From: Flavobacteriales bacterium
GTDB lineage: Bacteria; Bacteroidota; Bacteroidia; DT-38
DNA: 9,266 nucleotides
Assembly: GCA_013214975.1 (NCBI GenBank)
Contig: JABSPR010000160.1
Coordinates: 1-9,266 of the forward strand
Reading direction: 5' to 3'
Below are positions 1 to 4,954 of this stretch, piece by piece. The position numbers and the translations under genes were made by a program. A model generated the notes under the pieces. That model was not told where the DNA came from and searched no databases. It worked only from the letters and a program-made list of their open reading frames with translations. The number at the start of each line of letters is the position of its first letter. The stretch's first letter is position 1.

Positions 1-2197
1 AGTTGGATTAGCGTGTAAAATACTACCTCACAATTTCATCGAGTTAATTGATGCGTCAATTGGTCACATTAGAGGAAGAAAAGTAGATATCGTGCCTGAT
101 TTTTTAACTGGTGGTTCTGCAGACTTTTCTAATTATAATGGAGGATTAAGAGGTGGAAAAGTAAGAGTAAGAGCGAAGATTAGACAAGAGGATAAAAAGA
201 CACTTATTATATCCGAAATACCTTTCGGAACAACGACTTCAAGCTTAATTGAGTCCATTATCAAAGCAAATGATAAAGGAAAAATTAAGATGAAGAAGAT
301 TGAAGATAATACAGCTGAATTTGTAGAAATCATTCTTCAACTTCCACCAAATACTTCTCCGGATAACACAATAGATGCACTTTATGCATTTACAGATTGT
401 GAAATGTCTATCTCGCCTAATGCCTGTATTATAGAGGACGATACTCCAAAGTTTATTTCGGTAAACGAAATGCTTAAGATTTCAACGAATCTTACGGTTA
501 AGTTATCTCAGATGGAACTTGAGATAAAGCGTAATGAGCTAGAATCTCATTGGCATTTTACTTCTCTTGAAAAGATATTTATTGAGAATAGAATATATCG
601 TGACATTGAAGAATGCGAGACTTGGGAAGCCGTAATTGAAGCGATTTACAAGGGCTTAAAGCCTCATTTGAAGAAACTGAAACGCGAAATTACAGATGAA
701 GATGTAGTTCGGTTAACAGAAATTAGAATAAAACGAATTTCGAAGTTTGATGGCTTTAAAGCCGACGAGTTACTTCTCCGTATTGAAGATCAGTTAAAAG
801 AAGTAAATCATCATTTAGATAATCTTAAAGATTACGTTGTTGCTTATTTTAAAGAACTTAAGAAGAAATACGGCGAAGGAAAAGAGAGAAGAACCGAGAT
901 CAAATCTTTTGAAACAATCGTAGCCTCTAAAGTGGCAGTTGCGAACATTAAACTTTATATAAATAGAGAGGATGGTTTTGCGGGCTATGGTTTAAGAAGA
1001 GATGAGTTTGTTTGCGATTGTTCTGATATTGATAGCATAATAGTTATTCGCAAGGATGGTGTTATGATCGTATCAAAGATCACAGACAAGGCATTTTTCG
1101 GTAAGAATATATTACATATAGGTATCTGGAAAAAAGGAGATGATAGAACTATCTATAACATAGTCTATCAAGATGGTAAGGCAGGCAATATAATGATGAA
1201 GAGATGTGCTGTTACTTCCATTACACGAGATAAGGAATACCCTCTAACAAAGGGGAAGGAGCATTCTAAAATTCTTTACTTCTCTGCAAACCCGAATGGA
1301 GAAACTGAAATTATTAGAGTTGTACTTAAGGCGCAGGCAAAACTGAAGAAGTTGAAATATAATATTGACTTTGCGGATTTAGCTATAAAAGGTAGAGGAG
1401 CCTCAGGTAATATATTGTCTAAGCATGCGGTAAGTAAAATTTATTTGAAAGAGCAAGGTGCGTCATCCTTGGGAGCAATTAAAATCTGGTTCGACGATAC
1501 GGTTCAGCGATTAAATACAGAAGAAAGAGGGGAGTTACTTGGTGAATTCTCTGGTGAAGACAAGATATTAACTGTGATGCAGTCAGGGAGTTTTCAATTG
1601 TGTTCGTTTGATCTAAGTACACACTTTGAAGAGGACATGATTATTATTGAAAAGTGGATTCCTGAAAAGCCGTTGTCTGCTGTGTACTATGATGGGGATA
1701 AGAAGGAGTATTTCGTTAAACGGTTTCTAATTGAAGGTGGATACAAGAAAATAGGCTTTATCTCAGATCATACAGAGTCTTATCTCGAAATACTTTCTGT
1801 AAACCTTAAACCTAAGATTGATATTACGTTCTCGAAAGTCAAAGGAAAAGAATTCGACAATGAGATAGTTCAGCTTGAAGAATTTATAGGAATCAAAGGA
1901 TTTAAAGCTTTAGGGAATAGATTGTCCACTAAGAAAATAAGAGGGATTGATTTGATTCCACTTACGGAAGAAGAAGAAGTTAAAGATCTAGAGGAAATTC
2001 AAAAAATGATTCCTGTTGAGCCTGAAGTGAAAGTTGAGGAAGAAGAAGGTCTTGGACTCGATGTAGAAGATTCAACTCCTGGTAAAGATGAAATTAGTAA
2101 AGAAGCTGATAATGAGGAGCCTAAGAAGTCTTCAGTCCTTAAGAATTTAAAGAAAAAATCATTGAATGACGAGGATCAATTTAAAATGGAATTTTAA
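1..2197 (+). CDS. parC: DNA topoisomerase IV subunit A (ParC), 5'-truncated by window edge
   Basis: ParC is the DNA-cleaving subunit of topoisomerase IV, which decatenates and relaxes chromosomes together with ParE. The reading frame is open from base 2, so 731 C-terminal residues are visible. The part with the catalytic tyrosine and its QRDG-type neighbourhood lies off the left edge, perhaps 150 residues by analogy with the family. The visible protein starts in the winged-helix region (ILPHNFIELIDASIGHI, typical of GyrA/ParC). It continues through the tower and coiled-coil domain with a charged helical stretch at about nt 500-900, then a C-terminal beta-pinwheel from about nt 965 to 1960. 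I see no QRRGGKG GyrA box; the related position reads IKGRGASGNIL, which favours ParC over GyrA. The last 75 or so residues are a Glu/Lys-rich tail that looks disordered. A GTG at 92 is internal and is not the start. The stop TAA (2195-2197) directly abuts the stop of the opposing gene. Confidence 0.9.
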   Translation, partial: VGLACKILPHNFIELIDASIGHIRGRKVDIVPDFLTGGSADFSNYNGGLRGGKVRVRAKIRQEDKKTLIISEIPFGTTTSSLIESIIKANDKGKIKMKKIEDNTAEFVEIILQLPPNTSPDNTIDALYAFTDCEMSISPNACIIEDDTPKFISVNEMLKISTNLTVKLSQMELEIKRNELESHWHFTSLEKIFIENRIYRDIEECETWEAVIEAIYKGLKPHLKKLKREITDEDVVRLTEIRIKRISKFDGFKADELLLRIEDQLKEVNHHLDNLKDYVVAYFKELKKKYGEGKERRTEIKSFETIVASKVAVANIKLYINREDGFAGYGLRRDEFVCDCSDIDSIIVIRKDGVMIVSKITDKAFFGKNILHIGIWKKGDDRTIYNIVYQDGKAGNIMMKRCAVTSITRDKEYPLTKGKEHSKILYFSANPNGETEIIRVVLKAQAKLKKLKYNIDFADLAIKGRGASGNILSKHAVSKIYLKEQGASSLGAIKIWFDDTVQRLNTEERGELLGEFSGEDKILTVMQSGSFQLCSFDLSTHFEEDMIIIEKWIPEKPLSAVYYDGDKKEYFVKRFLIEGGYKKIGFISDHTESYLEILSVNLKPKIDITFSKVKGKEFDNEIVQLEEFIGIKGFKALGNRLSTKKIRGIDLIPLTEEEEVKDLEEIQKMIPVEPEVKVEEEEGLGLDVEDSTPGKDEISKEADNEEPKKSSVLKNLKKKSLNDEDQFKMEF

Positions 2198-2213
2198 TCA
2201 AGCTTCTAAAATT
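2190..2213. terminator. Weak AT-only hairpin spanning both convergent stop codons
   Basis: AATTTTA (2190-2196) and TAAAATT (2207-2213) form a 7-bp stem around a 10-base loop. The structure overlaps the stop codons of parC and of the opposing small gene. It contains no G:C pair in the stem, so it is a poor rho-independent terminator. It is listed because it is the only inverted repeat I found at this convergent junction and it could act weakly in both directions. Confidence 0.2.
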
Positions 2214-2464
2214 AGCAATATCCAGTTTATTGAAAGCATAACAACTGCAATGCTATAAAGTATTAATGTTTGCTTTAATGATTTCCGAATCTTTTTCTTA
2301 CTGTCTAGTCTTATTTTGAGAGCAAAGCCGAATACGATAGTCGCTAGAATGCTAATAGTAAAATAGTGCCATAAGCTGAGAGGCATGAACACTCTCAGTA
2401 CTACTGCTGATGAAATAGCAATAGATAAATAAGATAAAAAATTTCCTGTGCTATATTTCGACAT
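2198..2464 (-). CDS. Small three-helix membrane protein, function unknown
   Basis: An 88-residue protein that I do not recognise. It is strongly hydrophobic, with three likely membrane helices at about residues 9-29, 32-51 and 65-86. A positively charged loop (about 50-64, KIRLDSKKKIRKSLK) lies between helices 2 and 3 and is predicted to face the cytoplasm. There is no cleavable signal peptide and no visible catalytic motif. The ATG at 2464 lies 16 bases after the stop of the thioredoxin-like gene on the same strand, so the two are probably co-transcribed, with this gene second. No Shine-Dalgarno sequence is evident, which is common in Bacteroidota. Its composition and membrane pattern make it a credible gene, but function cannot be inferred beyond a possible link to its envelope-located partner. 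Confidence 0.65.
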   Translation of the reverse strand: MSKYSTGNFLSYLSIAISSAVVLRVFMPLSLWHYFTISILATIVFGFALKIRLDSKKKIRKSLKQTLILYSIAVVMLSINWILLILEA

Positions 2465-2480
2465 TTGATTACGCTTGTCG

Positions 2481-3908
2481 TTATAAAATTTGATTCATTA
2501 TTTCACCAAGTGATTCTATAGTAATTCGCTTGGCAACAATTTTCATATGATCGTCTAGAACGAAAACGACTGGCGTACTATAAATATCAAATTTCTTTCT
2601 TAGATCAACGGTTCTTTTAACATCGTTTACGTTAATCCAATTTAATTCATTTTCTTGAATGAAATCATTCCAGTCTTCTATTTCAGGCATAATGCCTACT
2701 GCATATACTTCAAGGTCTTCACGACTATATTTTTCGTAAATTTCTTTGAGCTTAGGTGTAGCTTTTTTGCAGTGACCACAGTCGGGGTCCCAAAACCAAA
2801 GTACCGTGTACTTCGATTTGATATCATATAAGGAGACGTCATTACCAGAAGCATCAGCCAGTACCAAATTGTTTATCTTTTTACCGAGCAATAGAGGTTT
2901 TAAGATTGTTGCTCTTTCTTTAATTGTTGCAAGCTGAGTAGAATCTACCCAAGTTACTTTGTCAGTAAGATAATAGTTGAATGCCATATGAACAAACACA
3001 GCATCCATACCCATAGCTTTCGATTTCTCATATTTTGTTCCAAACTTCACTACGAAATATTTAAAAACGTCTGGATCTACTATCGCTTTACTGAGTACAA
3101 TATCAATTGCTACACTAATTGAATCAGGATCTTGCGGTACTACTTTTTCGATATACCTCATAACCTTTTTGTGCAGGATAGGTGATCTTAACAATCTTAC
3201 ATCACCTAAGTCAATATTATCTAAGAAATGAGTTTTGTAGTATTGATATGTTGAAATGGAATCTCTATCTCCATTTGGCAAAGCTGGGAATTCTGGGATT
3301 ACAGGATCATTCATTGCCTTGAACATGGCGCTAATAAAAAAACCTTCATTATTGTTGATTATATCCTCACGTACTTTATCAACATTCGTTCTTAAATTGG
3401 ATAGAATCTCATCATATATTGCAATTGAATCCTTATCAGTTCCTAATTCTTCTTTCTTCTCATTTATTTCTTTTGATTTTATTTGTGATTCACCCACTAG
3501 ATTTAGATAATTGAAAAATAATTCATTTTCCTTGGATCCATCAATTTTCATGTTTTTAACGAAATTAGAAGTGTCCGTTTCTAAAGTAAAGTGCTGTTCG
3601 TTAATAATGAATTCAAAGTATTTACCTCCTGGTATAATAATCGAGTATACTCCACCAGGTAACGTGTCGGAGCCTTTGAACACTAGATAACCATCTTGAT
3701 TAAAATTTGCAGTGTCTTTGTAATATTGTTTCTCACCATAATAATTTGCCAAGTAGCAAACAGAATCTGTAACTCCAGTAATCTTTACTTTAATGTTATG
3801 TCCAGGAAGTTGGGTTTTGCATGATGTGTAAAATAGACTGCTTAGAATAACTAAGGAAAGTCCAATGAAAGTAAAAGGTCTAAAAACTAAACTCATGATT
3901 GTAGGCAT
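2481..3908 (-). CDS. TlpA-type thiol-disulfide oxidoreductase lipoprotein (DUF4369/DUF5106-like architecture)
   Basis: A 475-residue envelope protein. Residues 1-30 form a signal sequence ending in a loose lipobox (YTSC, Cys30), so it is probably a lipoprotein facing the periplasm. Residues about 38-130 resemble the DUF4369 beta-rich domain (a Y/G-rich region, then a DT...DGYLVFKG stretch). Residues about 190-345 resemble DUF5106 (the FPALPNGDRDSISTYQYYKTHF region). Residues about 345-475 form a thioredoxin fold with the redox pair Cys377-Gly-His-Cys380 in WDPDCGHCKK and the cis-proline loop at Thr445-Pro446. Proteins of this layout are common in Bacteroidota and are thought to reduce or exchange disulfides in the periplasm; substrates are generally unknown. 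The start could be ATG 3908 or the in-frame ATG 3896, four codons later; both keep the signal sequence. It appears to be the first gene of a two-gene unit with the small membrane protein downstream. Confidence 0.88.
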   Translation of the reverse strand: MPTIMSLVFRPFTFIGLSLVILSSLFYTSCKTQLPGHNIKVKITGVTDSVCYLANYYGEKQYYKDTANFNQDGYLVFKGSDTLPGGVYSIIIPGGKYFEFIINEQHFTLETDTSNFVKNMKIDGSKENELFFNYLNLVGESQIKSKEINEKKEELGTDKDSIAIYDEILSNLRTNVDKVREDIINNNEGFFISAMFKAMNDPVIPEFPALPNGDRDSISTYQYYKTHFLDNIDLGDVRLLRSPILHKKVMRYIEKVVPQDPDSISVAIDIVLSKAIVDPDVFKYFVVKFGTKYEKSKAMGMDAVFVHMAFNYYLTDKVTWVDSTQLATIKERATILKPLLLGKKINNLVLADASGNDVSLYDIKSKYTVLWFWDPDCGHCKKATPKLKEIYEKYSREDLEVYAVGIMPEIEDWNDFIQENELNWINVNDVKRTVDLRKKFDIYSTPVVFVLDDHMKIVAKRITIESLGEIMNQIL

Positions 3909-3921
3909 TAGATGATAAGTA

Positions 3922-3929
3922 CAAATTTA
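3922..3929 (-). promoter_or_regulatory. Candidate Bacteroidota -7 element for the thioredoxin-like gene
   Basis: On the minus strand these bases read TAAATTTG, an exact match to the Bacteroidota -7 pattern TAnnTTTG. It lies 13 bases upstream of ATG 3908 and 25 upstream of the alternative ATG 3896. I found no matching -33 TTG/TTTG at the expected spacing, so support is from one element only. If real, the leader would be about 10 bases for the first start, which slightly favours the second. Confidence 0.35.
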
Positions 3930-4022
3930 ATTTTATTGGTCAATTTCGAGGTGTATTCTACTTTGATTTTTTTAATTTGAATACAGCTATTAAGTCTATA
4001 ATAGTTGCTGCGAATAACCCTA

Positions 4023-4055
4023 TTTGTTTAACTCAGATAAAAAATGGTATCTTTG
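4023..4055 (+). promoter_or_regulatory. Bacteroidota-type sigma promoter for the Cys-rich lipoprotein gene
   Basis: TTTG at 4023-4026 and TATCTTTG at 4048-4055 are separated by 21 bases. Both match the Bacteroidota primary-sigma consensus (-33 TTTG, -7 TAnnTTTG) without mismatch, and the centre-to-centre distance is 27 bases. Transcription would start near 4058-4060, giving a leader of about 50 bases before the ATG at 4109. The region 3909-4108 is a divergent intergenic region shared with the leftward thioredoxin-like gene. Confidence 0.6.
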
Positions 4056-4108
4056 GGCCGACGTCGAGTAGAATTAAATTAATATTAAATACAAAAAAAG
4101 GAAACGAA

Positions 4109-4450
4109 ATGAATACATTAAATAAATTAATCGGATTGTGTTTTGTTGCTCTTTTGAGTTTGTTTGTTGCTTGCGGGCAAGAAGCAGCTACAGAAGAAAC
4201 AGCAACAGAAGAAGCAGCAACAGAAGAAGCAGCTACTGAAACTGAAGTAGCCGAAGAAGCAGATGCAGCTGGAGAAGAATTAGCTGAGCACGTTTGTAAC
4301 GAAGGTTGTTCTGCTGAAGGATGCAAATTGTTATGTGGTGAAAAAGGACATGAGTGTACTGAAGAGTGCGGTCATGATCATTCTGAAGAAGGTGAGTCTG
4401 AAGAAGGCGAAACTGAAGAAGCAGCTGCAGAAGAGACTATCGAAGGATAG
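4109..4450 (+). CDS. Acidic Cys/His-rich lipoprotein, putative metal-binding
   Basis: A 113-residue protein. The start is ATG 4109 because it is preceded by an AAAGGAAA Shine-Dalgarno-like stretch (4097-4104) and begins a textbook lipoprotein signal. That signal is MNTLNKLIGL, then a hydrophobic core ending in LFVAC with Cys22 as the lipid-attachment residue. The frame is open further upstream but only to a TTG. Residues 26-60 are an Ala/Glu/Thr low-complexity linker. Residues 61-91 hold a compact cluster: His61, Cys63, Cys67, Cys72, Cys76, His81, Cys83, Cys87, His89 and His91, with CGEKGHECTEEC at its core. The tail (92-113) is Glu-rich. The regular CxxxC spacing suggests metal binding (zinc or copper) or a redox-active thiol cluster. 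I recall similar CGEKGH.C motifs in other Bacteroidota envelope proteins but know no assigned function. It would sit on the periplasmic side of a membrane or on the cell surface. Confidence 0.8.
   Translation: MNTLNKLIGLCFVALLSLFVACGQEAATEETATEEAATEEAATETEVAEEADAAGEELAEHVCNEGCSAEGCKLLCGEKGHECTEECGHDHSEEGESEEGETEEAAAEETIEG
4184..4243 (+). repeat. Four 15-bp tandem units coding for Ala-Ala-Thr-Glu-Glu
   Basis: Units at 4184-4198, 4199-4213, 4214-4228 and 4229-4243. The first three differ at one or two bases from GCAGCAACAGAAGAA; the fourth is degenerate (GCAGCTACTGAAACT). They encode AATEE, TATEE, AATEE and AATET, forming the linker between the lipid anchor and the Cys/His cluster. The unit length is a multiple of three, so gain or loss of a unit would change linker length without a frameshift. 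Confidence 0.8.
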
Positions 4451-4463
4451 TCTTTTAAATAGT

Positions 4464-4494
4464 TTTAAAAGAGGGGCCAAGTGCCCCTTTTTTT
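4464..4494 (+). terminator. Rho-independent terminator after the Cys-rich lipoprotein gene
   Basis: GGGGC (4473-4477) and GCCCC (4483-4487) form a perfect stem with a CAAGT loop, followed by seven T (4488-4494). The A-rich stretch before the stem (4467-4472) can pair with the T run, so it may also work on the opposite strand. It starts 13 bases after the stop codon. Confidence 0.88.
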
Positions 4495-4661
4495 ATGCCC
4501 GCATATTTCTGAATGTCATTTAGGTCTTGAGTTAGAACGATATAATCTAGATCTTCCGACAACCATATTCCTTAACGTTTGTATAAGCATTTTCTTAGTT
4601 TTTTGTCTATTTTTAAGTCCCTTTAAATGTGAGGGAATAAGGAGATTATTTATTTAACATT
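4495..4661. other. Intergenic leader region before the two-gene hydrolase/sulfotransferase unit
   Basis: About 165 AT-rich bases without a credible ORF. An isolated TATAAT (4541-4546) and an imperfect TAACGTTTG (4573-4581) are present, but no pair of elements fits the Bacteroidota promoter spacing, so the promoter of the downstream unit is not located. Close to the gene, TCCCT (4618-4622) and AGGGA (4632-4636) can form a short hairpin. An AAGGAG Shine-Dalgarno-like site follows at 4639-4644, with an unusually long gap of 17 bases to the ATG at 4662. Confidence 0.5.
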
Positions 4662-4925
4662 ATGACAGAAGAAAAAACAACAGCAGGGAAACCTGTAATC
4701 ACATCATCCAAAGATTTTAATTTAACCACAAGAGATGGTAAGCCAATTGAGGTTCCTCACGAGGGCTCTATGGGGATATTAGCTCTTGGTCACGTTGGGC
4801 TTTTTGCCTGGAGAGCCAAAAGAAAAGAACTTGGAATTTTCCCTTTTGATAAGGAAACACAAGTAAAGCTTAAAGAGGCCGAGGTTAAAAGACAGGAGAA
4901 ATTGAATAAAAGGAAAGAAAAATAG
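4662..4925 (+). CDS. Small charged protein of unknown function, paired with the hydrolase-TPR-sulfotransferase gene
   Basis: An 87-residue protein that I cannot assign to a family. It has a polar N-terminus (residues 1-34), a short hydrophobic, Gly-rich stretch (about 36-50, GSMGILALGHVGLFAW) and a highly charged C-terminus (about 51-87) that is mostly Lys/Glu and probably helical. It has no signal peptide, and the hydrophobic stretch is too short for a confident membrane helix; it could be an amphipathic or membrane-touching segment. The gene ends 29 bases before the start of the 919-residue protein on the same strand with no terminator between, so they very likely share a transcript. A role as a small partner of the large enzyme is an inference from this position only. 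Confidence 0.72.
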   Translation: MTEEKTTAGKPVITSSKDFNLTTRDGKPIEVPHEGSMGILALGHVGLFAWRAKRKELGIFPFDKETQVKLKEAEVKRQEKLNKRKEK

Positions 4926-4954
4926 CCTTTATAGAATATTGAAATAAGAAAGAA

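Noticed and set aside
1381..1440. IKGRGASGNIL as a GyrA box, making the first gene gyrA
   Set aside because: It lacks the QRRGGKG core. It is better read as the degenerate equivalent in a ParC pinwheel, though GyrA cannot be fully excluded without alignment.
92..2197. GTG at 92 as the start of parC
   Set aside because: The same frame is open to base 2 and the residues before 92 (ILPHNFIELIDASIGHIRGRK) are clearly part of the GyrA/ParC domain.
3977..4108. Upstream extension of the Cys-rich lipoprotein gene to a TTG at 3977
   Set aside because: The extension would place 44 residues before a perfect lipoprotein signal peptide, and it covers the predicted promoter at 4023-4055.
4033..4326. Minus-strand 97-residue Ala/Ser-rich open frame
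   Set aside because: It is the antisense of the lipoprotein's Glu/Ala repeat; its Ala/Ser runs simply reflect the repeat read backwards.
4335..4523. Plus-strand 62-residue open frame
   Set aside because: It is a frame-shifted read of the lipoprotein's Glu-rich end and it crosses the terminator.
4527..4546. TTGAGT ... TATAAT as a sigma-70 promoter
   Set aside because: The spacer is only 8 bases, and Bacteroidota primary sigma factors use a different consensus.
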